From the NCBI GenBank assembly GCA_031216915.1, contig CM062293.1:147134285-147198284 (forward strand): a stretch of DNA of 64,000 nucleotides. Direction: 5' to 3'. Each line of letters starts with the position of its first letter. Position 1 is the stretch's first letter. Positions 35,297 through 47,835 of the stretch are shown one piece after another. Position numbers and translations under genes: made by a program. The notes below the pieces were generated by a model. The model was not told the DNA's origin, did not search any database, and saw nothing but the letters and a program-made list of their open reading frames with translations. The stretch is from Pictodentalium vernedei (Eukaryota; Mollusca; Scaphopoda; Dentaliida; Dentaliidae).

Positions 35297-37139
35297 AATG
35301 AAAGTGTCAATGACTCTGTAGCTCAACTTGTCTAGACAAAGACATGTACATGTATAGTATGTGACACAGCAATGACAAACATCTCGGTAATGACCTGATA
35401 ACAAAGGTACATATAAAGTATTGTAACAGTCTGTACATAAATACTGACCGTTGCCTGTAACAAATGTATAGGTAAAGTATTGTAAAGGTGGGTGACAGTC
35501 AGATGCTAAACTAGAAAAAAAATCTTTGAATCCCAGAGTGGGTCTGACTGAACCACAAAATATTTGTTCTCATAGCACAGTGATAACAAAGGCACCCCAA
35601 AACACACTCATTCCTGTCCCAAGGTGAAAACAAAGGTACCCAAGAAGTTTCGTGAAGATCAGTTCACAAATATGAGCTGTGTAGAAGTTGTGACAAAAAA
35701 CTGATTGGACCTAATTTCGGTACAAAATGGCCACTGACAGCCATCTTGAATTTTGGACCGCACCCAGAAACACTCGTTCTCGTCCCAAGGTGATAACAAA
35801 GGTACCCAAGAAGTTTTGTGAAGATCGGTTGATAAATACAGCCTCTAGCCCGAGCCGTATTGAGATGTGTACTTACAGTGTATAAGCAGCACTGAATAAA
35901 TCAAAGTTCATCTAATTTGCATTATTTCTGCACGAGAAAAAAACCCGTACTATATGTGATGTATTCCATGTTACTAAACATTCATACAAAAATTTATTCA
36001 AATCAGAACTTTCATACAGAAGTTCTGTACAAAAGACTGATTGCACTAATTTTGGTACAAAATGGCTGCCAGAGGCCATCTTGAATTTCGGACCACACCC
36101 AAAAACACTCATTCTCATCCCACGGTGATAACAAAGGTACCCAAGAAGTTTCGTAAAGATCAGTTCACAAATACGGCCTCTAGCCTGAGCCGTATAGAAG
36201 TTTTTGTACAAAAAACTGATTAGACCTAATTTTGGAACGAAATGGCCACTGGCAGCCATCTTGAATTTTGGACCGCACCCAGAAACACTCGTTCTCATCC
36301 CAAGGTGATAATGAAGGTACCCAAGACGTTTCGTGAAGATCAGTTTATAAATACAGACTCTAACCCGAGCCGTATTGACATGTGTACTTACTGTGTGAAA
36401 GTAGCACTGAAAAAATCAAAGTTCATCTAATTTGCATAATTTCTGCACGAGAAAAAAACCCGTATTATATGTGATGTATCCCATGGTACTAAACATGCAC
36501 ACAAAAAATTATTCAAATCAGCGCTTGCATATGGAAGTTCTGTGCAAAAATCTGATTGCACCTAATTTTGTACAAAATGGCTGCCATCGGCCATCTTGAA
36601 TTTCGGACCGCACCCAAAAACACTCGTTCTCGTCCCACGGTGATAACAAAGGTACCCAAGGAGTTTCGTAAAGATCGGTTCATAAATACGGCCTCTAGCC
36701 CGAGCCGTATTGGCATTTGCACTTACAGTGCTGAAAGTAACACCAAAAAACATCAAAGTTAGTCTAATTTGCATAATTTACGCACGAGAAAAAAACCCGT
36801 ATTATATGTGAGGTATCCCATGGTACTGAACATTCATACAAAAAATTATTCAAATCAGAGCTTTCATATGGAAGTTCTGTACAAAAAACAGATTTCTGCA
36901 TCGTCGGTACAAAATGGCGGCTGGCAGCCATCTTAAATTTCGGACCGCACCCAAAAACACTCGTTGTCGTCCCACGGTCATAACAAAGGTACCCAAGAAG
37001 TTTCGTAAAGATCGGTTCATAAATACGGCCTCTAGCCCGAGCCGTATCCAATTGTTGACGGACAGACGAACAGACGGCCAGACGGACGACGGGCCATGGC
37101 ATAAGCTCAAATTTGGCTTCGCCAAAGTTGAGCTAAAAA
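35297..37139 (+). mobile_element. Pearl-like element, family P1, copy 2
   Basis: Both ends match copy 1. Unit starts at about 35722, 36058, 36238, 36575 and 36911 give the same 336-180-337-336 spacing. The 3' tract GACGGACAGACGAACAGACG precedes the AGCTCAAATTTGGC hairpin and GAGCTAAAAA. It interrupts the ACCGGAAGTCGGA repeat. Confidence 0.8.
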
Positions 37140-38157
37140 CACAAGAATTTCAGATGAAGAGCATTGGTGGCAAAAGGTCAAGGTCGTCAGGCAAAATTTA
37201 GAAAAATCACAGCCGACCCTACTCCACAAGGGCTATCAACCCTGCAAATTTCAAGTTTGTAGGCCTTGCCGTTCTTGAGATCTCAATGGTGACTAAGAAA
37301 ATAATAATAAACTTCACCTATCTCCTGAATCGGAAGTTGGACCCCTACCATTTTCAAACAGACAAGATAGTCTAATGCCATCCAAATCCCCCTTCAACTT
37401 TTATGTTATAATAGGAATAATCTCATTATCAACCTGGATATGTATTCATACCCAATAATGTCACTCACCAAATTCATTTAATTATTTCTTTAACCAGTTA
37501 ACTGTGCGTAATAAAATCGTTTAAATTTTACTCCACTGCATAATAAATTTTGTAAAAAACGCCTTTTTGCATATGTAATAAACTGTGATTACATACTACA
37601 AAACAAGTGTAATTTTCTTATTTGTTCAGTTATTTGCAGCCTGCTCCGAATCCGAATCCATATCAGTCGCCCCAACTAAATATCCTTCCCCCACTTCATT
37701 TTCAAATTCACAATCCAAAGACGATAAATCATCATCAGATTCCAATACACATTGCAAAACTTAAGCAAAACTTCATCTTCAGACAATCGCTTTTTGGAGA
37801 TGCAGACATTTTAGCACAAAATTCGGCAAGAAATAGCAGTCAAGTGTCTCAGAAACAAAACAAAACAGGTGATGAATTATAAATAGAACAGCTTGCTCGG
37901 GAATTCCCACATGACGTAGTTTGGTGCTAAATTTATAAGATGACAATAGCGAAGGAAGAATGACAACTCTGTGTGGAGAATTGATGCATAATTGGTTTAG
38001 GAACGTAATAAGGTTCACTGTGTATTCCCTCATGCTGCAGTGGATGCTAAAATTATAAGATGGATATGTCTGTCTTATGCATTAGTATAAGGGTTACATG
38101 GGAAGGATATATCCATCATATGCCCTTAATTGGTTAATTGCATTTGAAGATAACTTC
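37140..38157. other. Continuation of the interrupted repeat, then gene-free sequence
   Basis: 37140-37440 resembles 40780-40940 (GGTAGCAAATGTCAAGG, TAGGCCTTGC, CTTGAGATCTCAATGG). From 37440 on, no repeat is recognised. On the minus strand 37780-37650 reads an acidic segment (LESDDDLSSLD, DMDSDSEQA, then a stop) without a supported gene model. Confidence 0.4.
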
Positions 38158-39731
38158 AAACAAGAGGCCCCAGGGGGCCTGAGGTCGCTCACCTAACATG
38201 GTAGTCTAAATATCAAACCAGGGACTTGACTTGAATAAGCTGCATATGCCCCTCCTAAGAAAAGCATATACCAGCTAGAGTAAGCGATTGTGCCCACAAA
38301 ATACACAGAATTTTCCTTCTATTTTCAGTTCCTGCACTTTTACGTCCCAAAATTGAGATAAACGCATAAAAAACAGATTTTTTTCCCAAACAAAATATTT
38401 TCAGCCTAAAATTTTTTCTTCTTCTTAAAACGCATAAAAAACCAAAAAACTAATTTCCGGATTTTTGGCCAAAAGTCCCAACTGGACCCCAAATTTTCAG
38501 TGTAAAAAAAAAATCTTTTTTTGTCTTAAAATTGACCGAAACACATAAAAAACAAAAAAAAATTTCAGGATTTCGGTCCAAAATTTTCCAAGACCCACCA
38601 AGGCCCCCAAATTTTCAGTGTAAAAAAAAAAATTTTTTTGTCTTAAAATTGACCGAAACACATAAAAAACAAAACAAAAATTTCCGGATTTTGGTCCAAA
38701 ATTTCTAAGTCCGGAACGGGGCCCCAAATTTTCAGCCTAAATATGAACCCAGGGACTATGCTTGAACAAACTTGAATCTCACCCCCCTAAGGATGCTGCA
38801 TACCAAATATCAAAAGATTCTTATTGGAAGATCCGAAGAAGAAGATTTTTAAAGAATATTCCTCATACTGCACTAATTTAAACATTTGGGCTCCCATAGA
38901 GAGCCCAAATATGGACCCAGGGAATTGATTTCAATAAACATGTGAAAAAATCTTCCAAAGATGTTATATGTGAAATTTGAAAGCTTTTGGAGCAGTGGTT
39001 TGGAAGAAAAGTAGTCTTACATGTTTTTCCCATTACCCACAAGTGTTAAAAAATGCTGACTCAGCACTTTTTCAAAGTCCCCAAAAAGTACCCCATGATA
39101 AAATCGATAGCAATTTTTTTTACCATTCCATTCTGTTGGTCCTAAGGAAGCTTCACACCAAATAAGAATTCTCAGTGCCGTGTAGTTTTGGAGATATGGG
39201 CGTTTTAATTTTTTTCTATTTTTAGCTCCTGTGGTTCCCATGGGGTGACAGGAAAAAAAATTAGGGCATAAATTAAGTACTTATGACCCAATAAGCCCTC
39301 ATATCAAATTTGGTTCAAATCTGCATCTCAGTTTGGAAAATAGACATTTTGGAAGTGGCAAAAATTCTTGCCCCTCCCATAATGAAGGCAAATAATGTCC
39401 GACAAACTTCTCTTGAACAAACTTGATTCTAAACCTCAAAAGGACTCTGTATACCACATATCAAGTCTCTGCTACCGGTGGTTCATTAGAAGAAGATTTA
39501 AAAAAAATTTGGCCATTTTTTCCCCACACCTCTACTCAATATGAGCCAAAACCTAATTTGCATAAAAATCAAAATGCCCCTATATAACCACTACTTACAT
39601 GAAATTTAATTAAAATGTGGCCAGTGATTTAGGAAAAAGAGGTTCAAACACCACCTTCACACAGGACGACGGATGACAGATGAAGAGTGATAAGAAAAAC
39701 TCACCCTGACTTTCAGTCAGGTGAGCTAAAA
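38158..39731 (+). mobile_element. Pearl-like element, family P2, copy 4
   Basis: AAACAAGAGGCCCCAGGGGG hairpin, then CGCTCACCTAACATGG; right end GGACGACGGATGACAGATG then ACTCACCCTGACTTTCAG and TCAGGTGAGCTAAAAA. The A/T-rich 110-bp subunits at 38400-38740 match those of copy 3. Confidence 0.8.
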
Positions 39732-40700
39732 ACCTGCAATTTTGGTAAATTCAAAATTGACAAGGGCTATAACTCTAGAAATTTATTTGATTCAAAACTT
39801 CCTTTGCATATGCAAATGTACACATCATACTCACACTGCACACCAAGTTTCTTAAAAATCCAATAAAAAATGCAGGAGTTAAGTGGACAAGCATTTGTGA
39901 TGGAAATTTTGCTATTTCCAAGGGCTGTAACCACGCAAAATTCGTCGCATCAAACATTCTTAACCACATGCACATCTATACTTAATACTGATACTTCAGA
40001 CCAAGTTTCATAAAAATCCAATAAAGAATATAGGAGGAGTTAACCCTTTACCCAACGCAGACGATTTCAAAATTTCTTATTTTAAATATTATTTTTAAAA
40101 AAATTTTAAAATAATTTCAACAAAACCATATCAAGTGACCCCTCTTTGGAACGAGCTCGACGAGCTCGTTCCAAAGAGGGGTCACATGATATGGTTTTGT
40201 TGAAATTTTTCGAAAAATAATATTTTTTCAACTGCTGAATTTGCATATTACGCGGGCGGATGCAGGCAATTCGTTGGGTAAAGGATTAAGTGGACAAGCC
40301 TTTGTGATGGAAATTTTGCTATTTCCAAGGGATGTTACCATGCAAAATCCATCACATAAAAAATTCCGGACCACATGCACATCTACACTTGATACTGATA
40401 CTTTAGACCATGTTTTGTAAAAATCCAATAAAAAATGTAGGAGGAGATAAGCGGACAAGCCTTTGTAATCGAAATTTTGCTATTTCCAAGGGCCATAACC
40501 ATGCAAAAATTGTCGCATCGAAAAATTCCTGACCACATGCACATCTACACTAGATACTGATACTTCAGACCAAGTTTCATAAAAATTCAATTAAAACTGT
40601 AGGAGGAGTTAAGCAGACAAATGATGGATGGACAGACGGACTGAGGGACTGATGGATGAACACCATTCAATATCTCCCTCTGACTTCGTCGGCGATTGAT
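39732..40700 (+). mobile_element. Pearl-like repeat P8, interrupted by a TTAA MITE
   Basis: A ~200-bp unit (AAATTTTGCTATTTCCAAGG, CCACATGCACATCTACAC, CAAGTTTCATAAAAATCC, GGAGGAGTTAAG) is repeated four times and followed by GATGGATGGACAGACGGAC. The left end abuts the P2 element. A MITE lies at 40044-40285. Confidence 0.65.
40040..40289. mobile_element. TTAA MITE, CCCTTTACCC family, with unoccupied-site proof
   Basis: TTAA at 40040-40043 and 40286-40289 enclose 242 bp beginning CCCTTTACCCAACGCAG and ending CGTTGGGTAAAGGA. The palindromic centre GGAACGAGCTCGACGAGCTC with flanking CATATCA..GTGACCCCTC arms is nearly perfect. Neighbouring units of the host repeat read GGAGTTAAGTGGACAAGC without interruption (39876), so TTAA was the single target and was duplicated on insertion, as piggyBac-type transposases do. 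Confidence 0.92.
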
Positions 40701-40944
40701 AAATATAGTAGACATATAGGGTAATATAAGAAAAAAATCCAAACTCAATATGTCCAACCGGATTTTTGAGAATTTCTGACAGAGAGCGTTGGTAGCAAAT
40801 GTCAAGGTTGTGTGAAATTCACAATAGTCCCATCTGGCCTTATGCCACAAGCGCTATCACCCGTGCAAATATCAAGACTGTAGGCCTTGCTGCTCTTGAG
40901 ATATCAATGATGACTAATAGTGAAAAATAATAATAATAAAGGGG
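40701..40944. repeat. Fragment related to 37140-37440
   Basis: Shares GGTAGCAAATGTCAAGG, GCAAATATCAAGACTGTAGG and GAGATATCAATGATGACTAA with the sequence downstream of P1 copy 2. Here it lies upstream of P1 copy 3. Confidence 0.55.
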
Positions 40945-43107
40945 AATGAAAGTGTCAATGACACTGTAGCTCAACTTGTCAAGACAAAGACATGTACATG
41001 TATAGTATGTGACACAGCAATGACAAACATCTAGGTAATGACCTGATAACAAAGGTACATATAAAGTATTGTAATGGTCTAAATACTGACCGTTGCCTGT
41101 AACAAATGTATAGGTAAAGTATTGTAAAGGTGGGTGACAGTCAGATGCTAAACTAGAAAAAAATCTTTGAGTCCCAGAGTGGGTCTGACTGAACCCCAAA
41201 ATATTTGTTCTCACTGCAGTGATAACAAAGGCACCCCAAAACACACTCGTTCCTGTCCCAAGGTGAAGACAAAAGTGCCCAAGAAGTTTTGTGAAGATCA
41301 GTTCATAAATACGAGCTGTATAGAACTTGTGACAAAAAACTGATTGGACCTAATTTCGGTACAAAATGGCCACTGGCAGCCATCTTGAATTTTGGACCAT
41401 ACCCAGAAACCCTCATTCTCATCCCAAGGTGATAACAAAGGTACCCAAGAAGTTTTGTGAAGATCGGTTCATAAATACAGCCTCTACCCTGAGCCGTATT
41501 GACATGTGTGCTTACATTGTGTAAGTAGCACTGAATAAATCAAAGTTCATCTAATTTGCATAATTTCTGCACGAAAAAAAACCCCTTAGAATATGTGATG
41601 TATTCCATGTTATTAAACATTCACACAAAAATTTATTCAAATCAGAACTTTCATACAGAAGTTCTGTACAAAAGACTGATTGCACTAATTTTGGTACAAA
41701 ATGGCTGCTGGTGGCCATCTTGAATTTTGGACCACACCCAAAAACACTCACTCTCATCCCACGGTGATAACAAAGGTACCCAATAAGTTTCGTAAAGATT
41801 GGTTCATAAATAGGGCCTCTAGTCTGAGCTGTATAGAAGTTGTGTACAAAAAACTGATTAGACCTAATTTCGGTACAAAATGGCCACTGGCAGCCATCTT
41901 GAATTTTAGACCGCACCCAGAAACACTCGTTCTCGTCCCAAGGTGATAACAAAGGTACCCAAGACATTTCGTGAAGATCAGTTCATAAATACAGACTCTA
42001 GTCTGAGCCGTATTGACATGTGTACTTGCTGTGTGTAAGTCGCACTGAAAAAATCAAGGTTCATCTTATTTGCATAATTTCTGCACGAGAAAAAAACCCG
42101 TATTATATGTGATGTATCCCTTGGTACTAAATATTCACACAAAAAATTATTCAAATCAGCGCTTTCATATGGAAGTTCTGTGCAAAAATCTGATTGTACC
42201 TAATTTTGTACAAAATGGCTGCCATCGGCCATCTTGAATTTCGGACCGGACCCCAAAACACTCGTTCTCGTCCCACGGTGATACCCAAGAAGTTTCGTAA
42301 AAATCGGTTCATAAATACGGCCTCTAGCCCGAGCCGTATTGGCATTTGCACTTACAGTGCTGAAAGTAACCCCCAAAAACATCAAAATTAGTGTAATTTG
42401 CACAATTTACGCACGAGAAAAAACCCCGTATTACATGTGATGTATCCCATGGTACTAAACATTCATACAAAAAATTATTCAAATCAGAGCTTTCATATGG
42501 AAGTTCTGTACAAAAAACAGATTTCTGCATCGTCGGTACAAAGTGGCAGCTGGCAGCCATCTTGAATTTCGGACCGCACCCAAAAACACTCGTTCTCGTC
42601 CCACGGTCATAACAAAGGTACCCAAGAAGTTTCGTAAAGATCGGTTCATAAATACGGCCTCTAGCCCGAGCCATAGCAGCTTGGCACTTACAGCTCTGAA
42701 AGTAACACTAAATAAATCAAAGTCAGTCTAATTTGCATAATTTATGCACGAGAAAAAAACCCGTATTATATGTGATGTATCCCATGGTACTAAACATTTA
42801 TACAAAACTTTATTCAAATCAGAACTTTCATACAGAAGTTCTGTACAAAAAACTGATTTTTGCATCATCAGTACAAAATGGCCGCTGGCAGCCAGCTTGA
42901 ATTTCGGACTACACCTAAAAACACTCGTTCCCGTCCCAGGGTCATAACAAAGGTACACAAGAAGTTTCGTAAAGATCGGTTCATAAATACGACCTCTAGC
43001 CCGAGCCATAGCCAATTGTTGACGTACGGACAGATGGACAGACGGACAGACGGACGACGGGCCATGACAATAGCTCAAATTTGACTTCGTCAAAGTTGAG
43101 CTAAAAA
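40945..43107 (+). mobile_element. Pearl-like element, family P1, copy 3 (one unit longer)
   Basis: Units at about 41361, 41696, 41873, 42207, 42537 and 42872. The order 335-177-334 is as in the other copies, with one extra ~335-bp unit before the 3' end. The 3' tract GACAGATGGACAGACGGAC is followed by AGCTCAAATTTGACTTCG and CAAAGTTGAGCTAAAAA. Confidence 0.8.
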
Positions 43108-43165
43108 TGCAATTACAATATCCTTCCATGTTAACCCATGTAATTTTAATAAATTTATATAAGCA

Positions 43166-43246
43166 AAGAAAATGTTGGCTTTGGCATTATTATGCTCATT
43201 TTTTTTTGGAAAGCCCCGATAGTGGATTCTAGCACTTAACTAGTTA
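43166..43246. mobile_element. One end of a TTAACTGGTTGAGTGC-type MITE
   Basis: Reversed copy of the left 80 bp of the MITE at 56709: GGCTTTGGCATTATTATG, CCCCGATAGTGGATTCTAGC, ACTTAACTAGTTAA. Confidence 0.55.
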
Positions 43247-43410
43247 ACTAACAAAATGGCCATATACAGTACATGGACAGTAATCTCTCAAATACAAAAA
43301 AGTGATCAAATCCCAGTTAACTGAATATTCCTGTTCACTGAATAATATTCACTTGAAAAGAGGCTAATCAATTAACGAGGTTCCACTGTATCTTGTTTGA
43401 CAGAGCTGAA
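43247..43410. other. Spacer
   Basis: AT-rich; contains GAATATTCCTGTTCACTG and AACGAGGTTCCACTGTATC, which resemble the block duplicated at 45623-45984. Confidence 0.35.
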
Positions 43411-43414
43411 TAAA

Positions 43415-44740
43415 ATGAAAGTGTCAACGACACTGTAGCTTAACTTGACTGTGTGCTGTGTTTGATGTAAAGGATAATGTTCAATGTTCATGAAAGGATT
43501 ATAAAATAAGACAAGAATTGTGATAATTGGGAATATGTTAATTTCTGTTCCATGTATGCTATGTTTTCAATAAAAATAATTTGAGGTGTAGACTGTACTA
43601 AAGAATTGAGGGGTGGTTAATGTGGCCCTCACAGTTAATGTATATGGCCCTCACAGTTAATTTTTGTCAACCAAAGTTACCAAGTTACAGTGAAATTATT
43701 CCAAAATAAGTCATCCTATCAAGTTACAATGAAATCCTTCATAAATATGGCCTGTAGATTGTGTTAAAGGTTTTTGGGCTCTGGGCCTGTGTAGTGATCA
43801 TGGTGGACCGATCACAACCAAAAGGGGATGTCCTCATCTAGACATCATACAGAGTCATCCTACCAAGTTACAATGAAATCCCTCCATATTAAATAAAACC
43901 TGTAGATTGTGCTAGGAGTTTTTGGGTTTCGGGCTTGTGCAGCCATCAAGGTTGACAGATCATGACAAAAAGAGGACATTCTCATCTAGATATTATACAG
44001 AGTCATCCTACCAAGTTAGCATGAAATCCCTTCATAAATATGACCTGTAGACTGTGCTAAAGGTTTTCAGGTTTTGAGGTTGGGCAGCCATCATGGTTGA
44101 CCGATCGCGACCAAAAGGGGATGTCCTCATTTAGATATTATACGGAGTCATCCTACCAAGTTACAATGAAATCCCTTCATAAATGTGACCTGTAGTCTGT
44201 GCTAAAGATTACAGGTTTGGGGCTCGCACAGCCATCATGGCTGAATGAAAGGGGACGTTCTCATCTTGACATTATCTGGAGTCATCCTACCATGCTACGA
44301 TGAAATCCCTTCATAAATATGACCTGTAGACTGTACTAAAGGTTTTCGAGCTTTGGGCCCCTGTAGCCATCGCAGCTTACCAATTGCAACCAAAAGGAGA
44401 TGTTCTCATCTAGACTTTACATGGAATCATCCTACCAAGTTACAATGAAATCCCTCCATAAATACGGCCTGTAGACTGTAAAGGTTTTCAGGTTTTAGGC
44501 TCAGGCAGTCGTCACTGTTGACAGATCATGACCAAATGGGGACGTTCTCATCTAGACATCATAAGGAGTCATCCTACCAAGTTACAATGAAATCTCCCAA
44601 TATTTAATATGATCTGTAGACTGTGGTAAAAGCTTTTGGGTTTCGGGCTTGGGCAGCCATCACGGTTGACAGATCATGACCAAAAGGGGACGTTTTCATC
44701 TAGATATTGTACATCCTATCAAGTTACCATGAAATCTAGA
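43415..44740 (+). mobile_element. Pearl-like element P7, copy 2, 3' end missing
   Basis: AATGAAAGTGTCAACGACAC with GTAGCTTAACTTGAC at the left, then eight units of ~150 bp (GAGTCATCCTACCAAG, TTACAATGAAATCCC, CCTGTAGACTGTGC, GACCAAAAGGGGACG). It stops around 44740 without the usual tetranucleotide tract and 3' hairpin. Confidence 0.65.
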
Positions 44741-45622
44741 GATTGGCGGTTGTGATTTTTTCACTTCGATTTTGGTTTTTTGGGGGGGTGAAGACCCGGG
44801 TTTCAGTTTTGGTTATGGTTTTTCTCTACTTTATGCACTAATTTTGGTAATTTGGAAATGAAGAACCAGGGAACTCGTGTTCAAGTGTGAAGTGATAGTC
44901 TCAGAATGTTTTTTTCCAGGTGAACTTGAATTCATTGGTTGTTCATAATTCAAAATTATTATTGCAGGGTATCAGACAATCAAATTTAAGCATCTTTAGG
45001 CCTCTGACCATGATTTTCAAGGACTGTTATAAGCTTGATGAGATTCGGAGACAGGAAAATTTTAACACTGTCACCAATGCAAATCATTTTGTAACCATTA
45101 CTTCATAGGTGTCTATAGAAAGATAATTATTCCCTTTCGATCTTTTTCTCAGGCCATTTTTCATAAAATTGCATGAGAGCAGGCAGTTTTTTATTTTAAT
45201 TTTTATTTTTGTAATTATTTCTTTGCCATCAAAAGTTCATGTTCTTAGTTGTTTTATGTTTTAGGTCTCATAATCTGCAGAATAGCATGGGTGGTGGTGT
45301 TTTTCGTCCCTTGAGTGCAAGAAGGCTTTGCAATGCAAAGCCTTGTTGTACAGTAAATCAAGGGAAAAATCTTATCAATTTTATTGCCTTGGGTAAAATA
45401 TCAGACATAGACCATTTAATTTTTATTTTTTAAAGTTTGCATTGGTTATAAAAAGAGAGCATGCAGCAGCCAAAAGGACCATGCAGGAGGGCCCAAGAAA
45501 CAGATTTTTTTTACTTTTTTAGGCCTTTTATATTGTTTTGACAGATGAGTTTTGTCAAACAAGATATAATAAGATAAATAAAGAAAATACTCAGTTTATC
45601 TCTAGAATATAGAAGAGTGACT
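44741..45622. other. Gene-free stretch with small hairpins
   Basis: A hairpin AAGGCTTTGCAATGCAAAGC at 45328-45347, similar in kind to the one at 57539, and a TGTTTTGACAGATGAG/TTTTGTCAAACA inverted pair at 45534-45560. The plus frame at 44920-45108 has no motif. Confidence 0.4.
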
Positions 45623-45984
45623 AAATCCTTGTCAGCTGAATACTTGTTAATTGAATAATTCTCATTGGCTAAGTGAATATTCAATCGACAAGGTTCCACT
45701 GTATACTGAACAAGTCAACCTGCCACACTGTTTTTGATGCTACTCCATTTATTTATATTTTTTTGGTCAACGACACTTTTAATGGGCAGGGTCACCTCGT
45801 GTCAAATCCTTGTCAGCTGAATACTTGTTAATTGAATAATTCTCATTGGCTAAGTGAATATTCAATCGACAAGGTTCCACTGTATACTGAACAAGTCAAC
45901 CTGCCACACTGTTTTTGATGCTACTCCATTTATTTATATTTTTTTGGTCAACGACACTTTTAATGGGCAGGGTCACCTCGTGTC
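45623..45984 (+). repeat. Perfect 181-bp tandem duplication
   Basis: 45623-45803 and 45804-45984 appear identical. The unit begins AAATCCTTGTCAGCTG and ends GGTCACCTCGTGTC. It spans the junction between flanking DNA and the tail of a SINE. It is either very recent or an assembly artefact. Confidence 0.9.
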
Positions 45985-46285
45985 GGACAGTTTTACGGGT
46001 GGAGAAAACCCAAGTACCTGGAGAGAACCACTGAACAACAGCAAGCAACTGTCAGACTCCCCAACATACTAACTCCACATAAGCAGGGTTAGCATTGGTT
46101 GAAGACAAGTGCACAATTGACATGCAGTATGTCTTAATACACACAGCCACCATGCCCTCACATGAGCAATTGGAATTAAGTGTCTTGCCCAAGACAACAA
46201 AGTAGTTGCTGCAGGTGGGATTCAAACTGAGGACCTTCGGATTGCATCCTGCATCTCTACCTACTGAGCCACCATGCTCTCCATA
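45930..46285 (-). mobile_element. SINE with duplicated tail junction
   Basis: Minus-strand head GGTGGCTCAGTAGG near 46260-46275, decayed B box GTTTGAATCCC, body TTACGGGTGGAG, tail of the GGTCAACGACACTTTTAATG type. The flanking repeat CTACTCCAT occurs next to the tail (twice, because of the duplication) and at about 46286-46294. Confidence 0.8.
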
Positions 46286-46294
46286 CTACTCCAT

Positions 46295-46549
46295 ATCCTG
46301 GGCAAACAGCATTTTCAAATGGTTATTCTGGATTATATGTCCTAGCGTAGGGCCTGTTGATACTGAGTGCTGGGAATGGTGAGTTTAAAGCATTCTGTAT
46401 GGCAGCATTTTGACAAACTCAAATTCCAGATAATAATCTACCAAATTTTCGATTTCATTATTTCATCATGCAAACTCTAAAACAAGTGAAACTTAAGTGC
46501 CCACATGGTCCAGTTAAGCTTGCAGCACTGTTTGGAATCTTATTAGATA
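46295..46549. other. Gene-free stretch
   Basis: Nothing recognised. Confidence 0.4.
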
Positions 46550-46795
46550 TTAACTCCTTGCATGCTGCTGGTAGATATTCCTACCCAAGACAGGAATTCT
46601 CTTGACACTAAAATGAGTCAAATTAGACATTTAACAAAATTTCCTCCCTATTAACTGGACTGACTTTTTGACAAGCGATTTGTTGAGTGAAATTATCATA
46701 AATTTGTCATCAAATCTATTCATGGCTGCTTGATAGCAGCCATGACTAGATTTGAGGAAAACTATTTTAAAAAATACTCAGCAGGTAAGATTTAA
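46550..46795. mobile_element. TTAA-flanked foldback MITE, GCAGCATG family, copy 2
   Basis: TTAACTCCTTGCATGCTGC at the left, GCAGGTAAGATTTAA at the right; centre TCATGGCTGCTTGATAGCAG and complement. Confidence 0.75.
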
Positions 46796-47088
46796 TATTC
46801 TACTCAAAAAGTACTCAATGAGGAAGGGTATGTCTATTTTCTCTGAGGGGAGGGAGAAAGGTTTGGGTGGCATCACCCACAAACTTATGCACCTGGCTCA
46901 GGGGATTGAAAATAATTGTACCTGACAATGATGCACGGTAAGATCTCTGTGAGAACAATTTGCATTCACCTCTGCTTCTCTGCAATCAGAACAGTCAAGT
47001 TCTTCACTTGAGAAGTTTTCAAGGTATTGTATCAGTAATGGTTTTTCTCTTTGATATGATGGATGCCAAATAAGTTGTAGGATAAATA
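46796..47088. other. Gene-free stretch
   Basis: Nothing recognised. Confidence 0.4.
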
Positions 47089-47250
47089 GAGAGTAATCGC
47101 TTGACTGGACTGGTTATGTGAAATAATTCATGAGAGGTGAGGGACGTTGTACAAACACGAGTGCGCGAATGCGTATGAGTGTTTTACAATATAATCCCTT
47201 GCCTCGAATGAATTATTTCACGTAACCAGTCCAGTCAAGCGATTACTCTG
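47089..47250. repeat. Inverted repeat with ~43-bp arms
   Basis: Left arm GAGTAATCGCTTGACTGG through GAAATAATTCAT; right arm its complement ending CAAGCGATTACTCTG. About 75 bp separates the arms. Similar in plan to the repeats at 23095-23745, but the sequences differ. Confidence 0.8.
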
Positions 47251-47286
47251 TTTATTACTTTTCATTATTAACGATAATTATATTAT

Positions 47287-47540
47287 TTAACCCTTTACCT
47301 AACATAACGGCCAAAAACCTGCAGCCCTATTCTCAAAACTCACAAATCAATTTTCATTATTTTTTCACTTTTTTTGTCTCTAAAACATAGGTTATGACCA
47401 TTCATTGGAACGAGCTCATCGAGCTCGTTCCAATGAGGGGTCATAACCTATGTTTTTGAGAAGAAAAAAATGAAAATAATAGTTATTCAAGAATTTTTTT
47501 TGCAAGTGTTGTCTACTTTTCATGTTAGGTAAAGGGTTAA
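47287..47540. mobile_element. TTAA MITE, CCCTTTACC family (well preserved)
   Basis: TTAACCCTTTACCTAACAT and GTTAGGTAAAGGGTTAA ends; centre GGTTATGACCATTCATTGG, GAACGAGCTCATCGAGCTCG and complement. Its right end forms part of the spurious C terminus of the open frame that follows. Confidence 0.88.
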
Positions 47541-47835
47541 AAAAAGCAAAAAAAACCCAATGAAGTCCCCATTACACCCATGGCATGGCAAAGCGTCTTC
47601 ATTTGCGCAGATGGATACATGACCCAATTGTTGATTGCATAATTCACTTATGAAGTTATCATTTATAATCAAACCAGGAAATCCCAGTGAATCACACTTT
47701 GGAAAGTAATGACAGGCTTTCATGTTCCTGATAAGACCATCACCAGACTCTGATTGTAAGATAGTTCTCTCCAGAAAGAGCATTTCATGAATTAATGCCA
47801 GTGTCTTGGACACTGGAAGAGCAGAATCCATACAT
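47541..47835 (-). CDS. Candidate exon c of an unrecognised gene
   Basis: The minus strand is open from an acceptor-like TTTTCACTCTAGAG (47836) for about 98 residues until it runs into the MITE. It contains SKTLALIHEMLFLERTILQ, KCDSLGFPGLIIND and ALPCHGCNGDFIG, with several Cys residues. The phase fits the candidate donor at 48002 if the acceptor AG at 47836-47837 is used. The 3' limit is not defined. I do not recognise the protein. It could equally be a chance open frame. Confidence 0.35.

Noticed and set aside
35912-37201. Many overlapping frames reading KFRKDRFINTASSPSR on both strands
   Set aside because: Translations of the P1 tandem unit; same words in all four copies, with frames opening and closing by chance.
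37622-37882. Plus frame of 86 residues and an acidic minus frame ending at a stop
   Set aside because: The minus reading looks protein-like for about 40 residues but a stop lies just upstream and no splice acceptor is convincing.
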